Source: Prostheceraeus crozeri (taxonomy: Eukaryota > Platyhelminthes > Polycladida > Euryleptidae). From it: 64,000 bases of DNA. Of this stretch, positions 1-11,705 are shown piece by piece. Every line of letters begins with the position of its first letter. Within the stretch, counting starts at the first letter, position 1. Under the pieces are notes generated by a model. That model was not told the DNA's origin. It was given only the letters and a program-made list of their open reading frames with translations, and did not search any database. The DNA is taken from assembly GCA_907163375.1 (NCBI GenBank), contig CAJQUW010001433.1, forward strand, positions 1-64,000, read 5' to 3'. The translations under genes and the position numbers were made by a program.

Positions 1-113
1 TCACGGGTTCCGTTACCAACCAGGGGACCCGTGGCGCGAAAAAACTATAGTACTGTAGATTTGAATTCTACTATGATACTAAGCCGGGTCCCCTCGTAGG
101 GAACGGGTCCCTT
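1..113 (+). repeat. Left terminal inverted repeat
   Basis: Positions 1-113 match the reverse complement of 29225-29337 with four substitutions and no gaps. The repeat contains several GGGACCC/GGGTCCC words and the block GGCGCGAAAAAACTATAG. It may extend left of the window. Further GGGTCCC words and a TATA box follow at 114-181. Confidence 0.95.
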
Positions 114-173
114 AAAATTACCTTGGTAACCAAGGGACCCGTTACTAAGGGTCGGGTCCCTTCACGAGCGTGG

Positions 174-181
174 TATATAAA
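174..181 (+). promoter_or_regulatory. TATA box of the polymerase gene
   Basis: TATATAAA lies just inside the left terminal repeat and reads into the + strand polymerase gene. The right end has a matching inward box at 29211-29220. Candidate ATGs follow at 186 and 215; 215 fits the spacing seen at other genes, but its frame closes after six codons. Confidence 0.7.
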
Positions 182-185
182 CCGA

Positions 186-928
186 ATGAGGATAGTGTAC
201 GAGTTCATAGAAGGATGCGCTGCGACTTTTTGTGACCGTGAATTCGACGACTGGTGGAGTGTATTCAGCATGGCAAAGTAGAGAGTGGGCGTGAATATTG
301 TACGATCTGCACATTATGGTATGATCCTGATCAGGAGCACACGTGTCCATTTGCATTACATGGATTAGTGGAATGTCCAATCTGCCACATACACATGTCT
401 CGTGATGAGTTTTTTGACGGGGCATGCATGTTTCCATCTATGCCGTTTATGTGGGAGTGATTTATTGGATGATGGAGATGAGCACATGTGTCCAGTGAAA
501 ATGGCAATTGCTCTACACCGGATCGAGGATGGATGGATCAGGATCAGGATCAGGATCAAGTGGGTGGTGGACAACGCGGGGGTGTCCATGAAGCGCGTCA
601 ATATTATTTTAATGACGCAGGTCTCATTGTGACATATACCCCGAACGAAGAGACAAGGGATGTGTATGGATTTTTGGAGAGTATGTATGATCAACTATAT
701 GATTTAATTGTGCGTGAGAATGAAGAATACGAAGTGACGGTGGTGGTTCAAATGACTTTCTTATTCGAGCGTCAGGTGACAGATGATGAAGTGGAAGATG
801 TGGAGATACGTTCAAATGCTATATTGACTCACAGCATTCAACGTTTAAATTTTGATCAATGGATGGAGAGGGTTAAGCAGGAGCTGATAGCGTTTATTGA
901 TGCAGTGACTATCCAAAGTTCAGGATGA
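186..928 (+). pseudogene. N-terminal zinc-knuckle region of the DNA polymerase gene, frameshifted
   Basis: This stretch reads as the N-terminal part of the polymerase but is spread over three frames. A frame from ATG 186 runs to about 280. The next (242-460) holds CTICTLWYDPDQEHTC and the start of a second C-x2-C knuckle (CPICHIH). The next (402-) completes another knuckle, CRLCGSDLLDDGDEHMC. The last (488-928) holds an acidic, beta-rich segment ending at the TGA that overlaps the following ATG. Frame changes fall near 278, 415 (T6/G4 run), 490 (A4 run) and 925. Zinc knuckles ahead of the polymerase are common in animal Polintons. A separate small zinc-finger protein is possible but less likely. 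Confidence 0.6.
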
Positions 929-1818
929 TTCTTCAAAAGATTTTGGGGATGGAAGTTCGTCTGAGCCGTTCTGCCCGTGATCAACGACGTGCAGGATCAT
1001 TGGTTCCTATTCCTCCATTATTGAAGAAGGTGCGGAGTATTCGCCTGTTTGATTATAGAACAGTGACGGATGCGAACTATTGTTTTCAAGATGCGGTGTT
1101 ATATGCATTGGCTCACCAAGATAATGTATATACGGGGACGTGTGTACGTGTGGTGCGACAGTTGCAATTGAATGATCGGTATAAATTGGATTTTTCAGGG
1201 ATGAGTGATGAGGGTCTTTACCCCCTCAAGGACCTGAAACAATTTGAACAGCGAAACAATATAGTATTACGGATCTACGTTCATAATGGGAAGGGTTTCA
1301 AGGGCACACTTTACGATCATGATTGGGCATGTAATGAGACGACGCGCATAATTCATTTAAAACTACTGACAGACATTGAAGATGAGGAGCATGTGGGACT
1401 CGACTGCCATTTTATACCCATTATTAAATTCCAGAGCTTTATTCATAACTGTTTTGATATGACACATAGTAAAGGTTATCACCGCTACCTCTCATGTGAA
1501 CTGTGTTTATCAGTGTTTTCATATGGTGGATATACATCAGCACCAGATCATATTTACCAGGAACGAGATGAGCATCAGAAGACGTGTACAGGTGGGAAAA
1601 CGCAAGTGGAAATGATGCCAGAAGAGTTTGAGTTAAAATTCAAGGACTTTGGTAAGACGACACACCCTTTATGTGTTGTTTATGCAGATATAGAAAGCAT
1701 TATTCATCCTATCACAAAGATCCATACAGCAGCCGTGATTGGTCATTACGTCAAATGGGATGATTCGTTGACATGCCGCCAGAGACAGTGGAGCAGCATT
1801 GGGGTGAAGAATGTGTAA
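925..1818 (+). pseudogene. polB: Protein-primed DNA polymerase B, N-terminal segment with Exo I
   Basis: The segment of 297 residues carries the Polinton polymerase N-terminal region (around TVTDANYCFQDAV, then the FIPIIKFQSF block, then a C-x2-C/H/C zinc cluster near CELCLSVFS). It ends with exonuclease motif I, YADIES, at residues 253-258 (D255, E257). It overlaps the preceding frame by ATGA at 925-928. Continuity with that frame needs one extra base, so a single-base deletion is likelier than a true start here. The frame closes at 1818, while the polymerase continues in another frame from 1773. The gene would replicate the linear element from a terminal protein primer. Confidence 0.85.
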
Positions 1819-2861
1819 CAACTTTTCTCGATCGGATGGAATCACTTATTTACCGTGTACATCACGTCATCGATGGGTTGGCTCGTAAGAGAATGGTGAT
1901 GACAGTAGCAGATCGTCAGGTGTATGCTAATACTCATGAATGTAACATTTGTAAACGTCATGTGCGAGAGCAAAAGGATGATGAAGCGAACAACCATCAG
2001 ATGATGGAACATACAAAATGTCGTGACCACGATCACTTAACAGGGAAGTTTGTACAAGTACTGTGTCATGCCTGCAATTTTCGACGACGTCAGGTCCGAC
2101 GTCATATCCCTATATTTTTTCATAATTGGAAGGGGTATGATAGTCATCAGATTATCTTACATGGCCTGGTGAAACGTGATGAGAATATGTGGTGGATCAG
2201 CCCCTGCTACACGAGTGGAGATAAGACGGTGGGTGTGTCAGCAAGCTATAAGGTCTATGGGAATTATAAGGACAACATTCAATTGCAGTTTCGAGATTCG
2301 TTTCAATTTCTGTCAAGTTCCTTACATAAACTGAGTCTAACAGTGGAGCACCTTCCAGTGTCGGATCGAATACTAAGTGAGTGTTACCCTACAATGGATC
2401 ATTCCAATATTCGCAAAGGTGTCTTCCCTTATACATACTTTGATGACTGGTCTAGGTTGGATGAAACACGTCTCCCTCCCATTGACAAGTTTTATAATGA
2501 TTTGGCAGAACAGCCATGTTCGGAGGAAGATTATGCAGTGGCGCATCGAGCTTGGCGTGAATTGGGATGTCAGACATTTCGAGACTATGTTAGTTATTAT
2601 CTCTTGGTCGATGTGACACTGCTAGTGGATATCTTTGAGGATTTTCGGACAAAGATGTTTGCAGTGTCACATCTAGATCCAGTTCATTATTTTGGGATTC
2701 CTGGATTGTCATATTCATTTTTCTTGCTCTATACGAATGTGCGATTGGATCATCTAATGGAGGCTGAAATGTATAAAATGTTTGAAGACGGTATCAGAGG
2801 TGGGATGACTTTTGTCAACAAGCATCACGCACAGTATGAGGGCAGCCTCGGAAGAGAATGA
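1773..2861 (+). pseudogene. polB: Protein-primed DNA polymerase B, middle segment (endonuclease VII-like insert, Exo II, Exo III)
   Basis: Residues 57-101 form the zinc/HNH-like endonuclease VII insert typical of Polinton polymerases: C57-x2-C60, RDHDHLTG at 84-91, C98-x2-C101. Exonuclease motif II follows (N118...Y122-D123 in HNWKGYDSH), then the FRDSFQFL block near 173-180 and exonuclease motif III Y276-LLV-D280. All exonuclease residues appear present. The frame is entered from the previous segment near 1790 and left near 2840, each by a single-base-type shift with no homopolymer at either point. Overlapping frames without intron-like gaps argue against splicing. Confidence 0.88.
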
Positions 2862-4251
2862 TGGAGTGTATACTCATTTGTTTTACATCGACGCTAATAA
2901 TCTGTATGGGACGGCTATGAGTGCAAAGTTACCCAAGGGGTGTTTTACATGGATTCCTGACCGTCAACTGGAATGTATTGATGATGAGTGGATTCTTAAC
3001 TATGACATTAATGGGTATCAAGGTTGCATTTTTACAGTTGACTTGGAGTATCCAGAAGAGGTACAGGATCGAAGTATGGATCTTCCATATGCCCCAAACA
3101 GTGGTGAGATCAAGGCGGATGAGATGAGTGCGTATATGCATCAGTTGTGGGGGACATTACATCAAAAGAAGCCGAAGATGAAAACATCCACCAAGCTCTT
3201 CTTAACCCATCATCGGAAAGAGCGGTACACCGTCCATATTGCAGCTCTACAGTATTACGTCCAGCAGGGGTTACATGTAAGTTATGTACATAAAGGAATA
3301 ACATTCCACCAAGAGGCGTTTATCCGACCCTATACGGACTATCATACAGCTGAGCGTGCCAAGAGCACAAATCCAATGGCTCGCAATATGCACAAGTTAT
3401 GTGTAAATGCATTATTTGGGAAAACAATGGAGGATGTGCGCAAATACGGGAAAACACGGTTAGTTCGCAAAAAGTCATTATTTATCAAATATACACATCA
3501 TCCCATGTGTCAAAACTTCTTTGGTATTGGAGATTCAGCTATAGCCGTTCACATTCGACGACGTAAAGTGATACTGGACCGTGCTATATATATTGGACAG
3601 GCAATACTAGATATCAGCAAGATTCAAATGTACCGTCTTTTAGCTCAGTGGCAGAACAATGAACATTGTATCTCGGTAGACTTAATTGGTGGGGATACAG
3701 ATTCATTTTTTCTTCGTGTAAAGAGCCGAAGCGATCGTGATACAATTCTACGCTCATTCCGTGATATTCCTAATGTGATAGATCCTGAAGCGCGTGGTGT
3801 TTTAGATACGTCCAATTATCCAAAGACGCACCCTCTTTATGATGCCCACAACGCGAATCGTCTTGGTTGTTTTAAGGATGAGAGTCTTGGTCGTGAGATT
3901 AATGAATTCATTTGTCTTAGCCCAAAACTTTATTCCTATACAATGCGTGATGGTGCACGAGACTGTCGTGTAAAAGGTATCAAACAATACAAAAAGCGTG
4001 AGCTCTCACACGAGTTATATAAACAGGTGTATGAAGAGCAAAAGATCCATGCTGTATCCCAATTGAATTTAGAATCTACATATCATGTGATGCGCACAAA
4101 GCAGCGAAAGAAGGTGGCACTCTCAGGATGGGAAGATAAACGCTATTGGATTTCAGAAAATGAAAGCGTCCCATATGGTCATCATCAGATTATAACAGGG
4201 GCGATTATAGATACATTATTAGAAGGTCTTGATGATGATGCAATGCAATGA
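2812..4251 (+). pseudogene. polB: Protein-primed DNA polymerase B, palm and thumb segment
   Basis: The 479-residue frame holds all family-B polymerase motifs. Motif A is YIDANNLYG (D27), motif B is KLCVNALFG at 195-203, motif C is DTDS at 295-298, and the K-x-Y motif is K372-LY374. The catalytic part therefore looks intact; only the joins to the upstream frames are broken. The first dozen or so codons read a non-homologous frame before the true segment begins near SEENDG. The gene ends 70 bp before the next + strand gene. As it stands the copy cannot make a full polymerase unless the breaks are sequencing errors. Confidence 0.9.
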
Positions 4252-4288
4252 TAACCCTCTCCACCAATGAAAGGTGTTGGTCATTTGA

Positions 4289-4297
4289 TTATAAGGG
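4289..4297 (+). promoter_or_regulatory. TATA-like core (TTATAAGGG) of the TBP-like gene
   Basis: TTATAAGGG begins 33 nt upstream of ATG 4322, matching the spacing found at most other genes of the element. Confidence 0.55.
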
Positions 4298-4321
4298 TGA
4301 ACAATCTAGGTGAGTGGTTAA

Positions 4322-4849
4322 ATGACATCAAAGCTGTGTAATCGTATGGTGGAGATACGTGCCTCCAGTGACCTACCCTTGGAAGTGATTTATCCAGTGT
4401 TGTGTCACCGGGGGTGGTGTCTTCGATTCCGTCAAGCCAAACCTAAACGCATTTACATCAAATGGTGGAATACAATCCCTCTTCAACTCTTTCCACGTGG
4501 GTGTATACAAGTGATGGGATTGCATGAGATGAGTGTGTATGACAAAGTGTGTGAAAGTTTGGAGACATTATTAACCAAAGAATGTCACTTACCTGTGACA
4601 TTAAGTGCACCGGTGGTGAAATCATGTACAGTATTATGTAACTGGAAACGGTACAGAACATCGATCCCTTTCCATCATTTGGCCTCGTCAGCCAATGTGA
4701 TGAATGAGCATGAACTTTTCCCTGGAACATTGGTCCGTCACAATCACCATCACTGTTCATTGTTTGTGAATGGTAAGGCTATTGTAACGGGTGCTTGCTC
4801 TATTGAGGAAGCAGAGTCTGTCTTATGGACCATTGTAAATACATTATGA
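4322..4849 (+). CDS. TATA-binding protein (TBP)-like transcription factor
   Basis: At 175 residues it is the size of the conserved TBP core. The second half matches the second TBP repeat: ELFPG at 131-135, a basic stretch, then SLFVNGKAIVTGA at 146-158 and an EEAE helix. F133 and F148 line up with the two second-repeat phenylalanines that kink the TATA box in cellular TBP. The first half shows a weaker first repeat (LRFRQAKPKR, then LQLFPRGCIQVMG with F57), longer by about ten residues. No N-terminal extension is present. It lies just after the polymerase on the same strand and converges on the protease with a 27-bp gap. Its likely role is to direct transcription from the element's own TATA-type promoters. 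The fold assignment is by eye; the first repeat is the weak point. Confidence 0.75.
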   Translation: MTSKLCNRMVEIRASSDLPLEVIYPVLCHRGWCLRFRQAKPKRIYIKWWNTIPLQLFPRGCIQVMGLHEMSVYDKVCESLETLLTKECHLPVTLSAPVVKSCTVLCNWKRYRTSIPFHHLASSANVMNEHELFPGTLVRHNHHHCSLFVNGKAIVTGACSIEEAESVLWTIVNTL

Positions 4850-4876
4850 GAAAGAACAAGTGTTTTTGTTACATAT

Positions 4877-5494
4877 CTATTTATTGGAGAGAATGGTAGA
4901 TACAAGTGTTTTCATATATTTAGCAATGAAACGATCATTATGGGATAGGACAGGGTTAGTGCTTTGGGTAGGAGGAACATGATAAAATGGGGTTAGTGTC
5001 TGGGAAAGGGAAGGGAAATGGGGACGATGATTGAGATAATAGAGACAGTAACCTCCACAGTAAGCTTTTGAGCCTTGAATACATGTATGTAGACGTTTGA
5101 GAGGATAGGGTCGTTTTTGTAACCATGAAACTAGATGAGGGTATTGATGAATAGGTTGACCGTATGAATCAAAGAATTCACAAAGTTGATGTTCCATATC
5201 TTGATAATATGCGAGCCAATGTTCGCCTGTTTTATGACGTGGGTCTGAATTGACAATGCAGCTGTAGGAAGTGGTGGTGTCTGTAGGAGCTTCATTCGCA
5301 GCAAACACACCTTTGAAGGGGATGTGGGAGGGTTGGAGGAAGAGTGGGGCCATAGATTGACAACTGCATTGTAGGAGACACATGAGACTATCGGTATCAT
5401 CATCGCAACAACATTGGAGCATATACTGTTGTTGGACATGATCCAACGATTTCATGACTGAGGTCAATTGGTTTGAGGAGAGCCATTCCACCAT
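4877..5494 (-). CDS. pro: Adenain-like (C5/Ulp1 fold) maturation cysteine protease
   Basis: The 205-residue protein shows the full adenain signature in order: GEHWLAYY with catalytic H92, CEFFDSYGQP with D109, the oxyanion glutamine Q140, and C146 in YCGGYCLYYL. The length matches Polinton and adenoviral proteases. It would cleave capsid and core precursors during particle maturation. It starts 14 nt after the capsid gene stop. CTAAGTT at 5505-5511 includes that stop codon and is a likely promoter. Confidence 0.92.
   Translation of the reverse strand: MVEWLSSNQLTSVMKSLDHVQQQYMLQCCCDDDTDSLMCLLQCSCQSMAPLFLQPSHIPFKGVFAANEAPTDTTTSYSCIVNSDPRHKTGEHWLAYYQDMEHQLCEFFDSYGQPIHQYPHLVSWLQKRPYPLKRLHTCIQGSKAYCGGYCLYYLNHRPHFPSLSQTLTPFYHVPPTQSTNPVLSHNDRFIAKYMKTLVSTILSNK
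4880..4885 (-). terminator. Poly(A) signal for the protease-end transcript
   Basis: AATAAA on the - strand overlaps the protease stop codon (AAT AAA TAG). It is the natural 3' end for the capsid/protease transcripts facing the convergent TBP-like gene. Confidence 0.5.
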
Positions 5495-5504
5495 GATGGA
5501 TAGG

Positions 5505-5511
5505 AACTTAG
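5505..5511 (-). promoter_or_regulatory. TAAGT-type core motif upstream of the protease
   Basis: CTAAGTT on the - strand contains the stop codon of the capsid gene. It lies closer to the ATG than at other genes, so it is a weaker case. Confidence 0.4.
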
Positions 5512-6887
5512 ACAGATGGGGTTACGTAGTCGCTGGAGATGACAGAGGTATTCGGTCTGATGACAAAGCATTCATCCACAAGTGAGAAAATGATGAGATC
5601 CAATGGATTGATCAAAGGGGTTTGAAATTCAATTTCTAGGGAAAAGTTTAAGTCCCCACGTGTTCTTTGTTGTTGTCCAATGCGATGATCATGGGTGATA
5701 TCAAAGGGGATGAGATAGAAATAGTTTTTAAATGTGTCCAGATCAATATTACAGGAGGAATTTTTACCATAGATATTCATGGCACGATTGAATTGGGTAT
5801 AGACTTGACGGAGATGTTTACATTCAATACTCCCACCTGTGATGGTGACACCATTCGATTTGAGGGTGAGGGAGGAGAGTTTATGTCGTTGAAAGATGAG
5901 TTTTCGTTTTTCAAAGGTGAGCCAACTATTACTGGGGACTAAACCAAAAAATAATAGCTTCGGTTGGATATTAATAGCGAAATTGTAGACATCCTTCTTC
6001 TGCCACCCATCACTCAAATTAATGCGTTGAACAACAATACCATTGTACTTGTAAGCGATATTTTCCTTTGCTCGACGGGTGGCAACCGCTTTTTGAATGG
6101 AATCCATGGGTTGGAGCATGGGCATGTGTAATTTAAAGGAATGAAAAAAGAGTCGGTAATTGGTAGTGGGGGTGATTGCGCCAAAATCACGGAACATGTA
6201 CTGGGGTTGATTCACTTGAAATTCTACATCTAAAGTGGTACCAGGAGGGAGTGCTTTCTCCTGTTGAAAGAGATTGCAATGAATGGGGAAATCATATTGA
6301 CGTCGATATTTCTGTTTACGCCACAATTTAATCTCCTGTTGATTAATTAAATTATTAGCATCATCAAATTTTTGTGTTGTGTCCCTCAAAGACCCATTTG
6401 CTGCAAAAGCGCCGGGGAGGGTGCGGACGAGAGAGGTGGTGGGGGTATAAAACCCTTGTGTCACCAAATGAGTCCCTTTAGCCGTAGCATCATATTGTAA
6501 CATGTTGATGAGGTAGGCCTTGAGATAATAGAGATCATTACCCCCTTCTACAACTTGTTCATTGATGGTAATTTTAACATCTCGAAACATACTGTGGGCT
6601 GAATTATTAATGAGAATGACACTCGCTGTATCAACTGTAGTGTTCCAGGTGGCAGCGGCAGAATCATAGGATTGAATGGAGACGTCTACCGTGCAGTAAG
6701 CATTGGCAACATCCATCCAATAGAGATCAGAGGGTTTCAATGAGAAATGGATGGTATCACATGCATCCAAAGCATTGATTGGAGCCACCAAATTGACAAA
6801 GGTGGAACGACTGGAGACGTCCACTCCATCCTTTTCAAAGACGTCATATCGAGCATCTAAATGTGTAGGGAATGTGGCTGTCGTCAT
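5508..6887 (-). CDS. mcp: Capsid protein of the Polinton F54H12.2-like, double-jelly-roll type
   Basis: The 459-residue protein is rich in predicted beta strands. It carries FPIHCNLFQQEKALPPG followed by a strand and NQPQYMF, which I recognise as the conserved block of the F54H12.2-like proteins found in invertebrate Polintons. A preceding strand-rich half (SVILINNSAHSMFRDVKI) and a C-terminal half ending near IEFQTPLINP fit two jelly rolls. This is the expected main shell protein. It is next to the protease, as in related elements. The start ATG 6887 lies 29 nt from TTTAAGTAA (6916-6924). A minor (penton) role is the main alternative, since no second jelly-roll protein was recognised. Confidence 0.75.
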   Translation of the reverse strand: MTTATFPTHLDARYDVFEKDGVDVSSRSTFVNLVAPINALDACDTIHFSLKPSDLYWMDVANAYCTVDVSIQSYDSAAATWNTTVDTASVILINNSAHSMFRDVKITINEQVVEGGNDLYYLKAYLINMLQYDATAKGTHLVTQGFYTPTTSLVRTLPGAFAANGSLRDTTQKFDDANNLINQQEIKLWRKQKYRRQYDFPIHCNLFQQEKALPPGTTLDVEFQVNQPQYMFRDFGAITPTTNYRLFFHSFKLHMPMLQPMDSIQKAVATRRAKENIAYKYNGIVVQRINLSDGWQKKDVYNFAINIQPKLLFFGLVPSNSWLTFEKRKLIFQRHKLSSLTLKSNGVTITGGSIECKHLRQVYTQFNRAMNIYGKNSSCNIDLDTFKNYFYLIPFDITHDHRIGQQQRTRGDLNFSLEIEFQTPLINPLDLIIFSLVDECFVIRPNTSVISSDYVTPSV

Positions 6888-6915
6888 GGTGATGAGAAAA
6901 GGGTGGGGTGAGGAA

Positions 6916-6924
6916 TTACTTAAA
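6916..6924 (-). promoter_or_regulatory. TTTAAGTAA core motif of the capsid gene
   Basis: TTTAAGTAA ends 29 nt before ATG 6887 and contains the TAA stop of the upstream gene. Confidence 0.6.
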
Positions 6925-7681
6925 ATAAACGTTGTCCTCCTCCGGTGAGTCTACGATAATAGGGTAGGAAATGTGTAGCACTATAACGGGTGCTGGATGC
7001 AGCGCTTAAGGGGGCGGTGGAATGGACACGACGCCGTTTGGCGCTGGGGGTAGCTTCATCCTCTTCCAAAGGTCGTTTCCGTGTGGTGCGAGAGAGGAGA
7101 GCTGCAGGTGCTTTACGAATGGCTTCCCCCACCTCCTTCTGTCCTTTACGAAGGGCTTGTGCCACACCTTTCTGTCCAGTACGAACCAATTGGCGACCAG
7201 AGGCTGCAGCAGCCTGTTTGAGCGTCTTCGTACCTTTCTTCACCCCACGCCGCACCCCTCGCTTCAATTGAGTCTTCAACCCACTCAAAGCACGACTGAG
7301 AAGGCCTGGACGCCCTTTAGGAGTACGCTTCACAGGAGCACTCCCTGTAGGGGCACGCTTCACAGGGGCACTCCCTGTAGGGGTACGCCTTGGAGGGGCA
7401 CGCTTCGCAGAGGTATGTCTTTTCAAGGCACGCTTCACAGAGGTATGTCTTTTCGGGGTATGCTTCATACGGGTATGGCCCCGGGTTCGAATCCGTGGGA
7501 TCCGCGGCATTCGAATCCCAGGTATACGAAACCCTCCCGTCTGCCCCTCTCCCCCTGATCCAAGGATATTGGCACTCGGGACGATGGAGGGGCCACCACC
7601 AATCAATTGGACACCTCCAGGGCGAGTACGGTCAAAGATATAGGTGGATGAACCCACCTGACGGTTAAAAAGATGTGCCAT
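6920..7681 (-). CDS. Highly basic core-like protein with repeats (pVI/pVII/pX-like role inferred)
   Basis: The 253-residue protein is strongly basic. It has a Gly-rich N-terminus, then degenerate Lys/Arg-rich repeats (KRAPTGSAPV and KRHTSxKRA types, about residues 75-125). A GLKTQLKRGVRRG stretch, an Ala/Gln-rich amphipathic region and a bipartite nuclear signal (RKRPLEEDE...AKRRR) follow. The composition suits DNA condensation in the virion or a nuclear-targeted internal capsid protein like adenoviral core proteins. I see no specific domain. It sits between the capsid gene and the collagen-fibre gene, and its promoter motif at 7708-7716 overlaps the upstream stop codon. Confidence 0.7.
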   Translation of the reverse strand: MAHLFNRQVGSSTYIFDRTRPGGVQLIGGGPSIVPSANILGSGGEGQTGGFRIPGIRMPRIPRIRTRGHTRMKHTPKRHTSVKRALKRHTSAKRAPPRRTPTGSAPVKRAPTGSAPVKRTPKGRPGLLSRALSGLKTQLKRGVRRGVKKGTKTLKQAAAASGRQLVRTGQKGVAQALRKGQKEVGEAIRKAPAALLSRTTRKRPLEEDEATPSAKRRRVHSTAPLSAASSTRYSATHFLPYYRRLTGGGQRLF

Positions 7682-7711
7682 GAATGAGAGTGTGAGTTCA
7701 TGATGAGTTAC

Positions 7712-11632
<3,921 letters not shown>

Positions 11633-11660
11633 TATTGTATTCACAAACTCCTATATCCCA

Positions 11661-11669
11661 TTACCTAAA
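11661..11669 (-). promoter_or_regulatory. TTTAGGTAA core motif of the collagen-shaft gene
   Basis: TTTAGGTAA on the - strand ends 29 nt before ATG 11632. It is a variant of the TTTANGTAA motif at the same distance as in other genes and supports this start. Confidence 0.55.
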
Positions 11670-11699
11670 GAGAAAGAACAAGAATTTATCAAAATGATG

Positions 11700-11705
11700 T
11701 TTATT
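11700..11705 (-). terminator. Poly(A) signal after the 854-aa spike-half gene
   Basis: AATAAA on the - strand overlaps the TAA stop of the 11701 gene. Confidence 0.4.

Noticed and set aside
7022..7668. + strand frames over the basic core-like gene
   Set aside because: Antisense shadows of a repetitive Arg/Lys-rich gene with no promoter motif.
11650..11690. Pyrimidine tract plus AG before the collagen-shaft gene as a splice acceptor
   Set aside because: The TTTAGGTAA core motif at the usual spacing explains the sequence without an intron.
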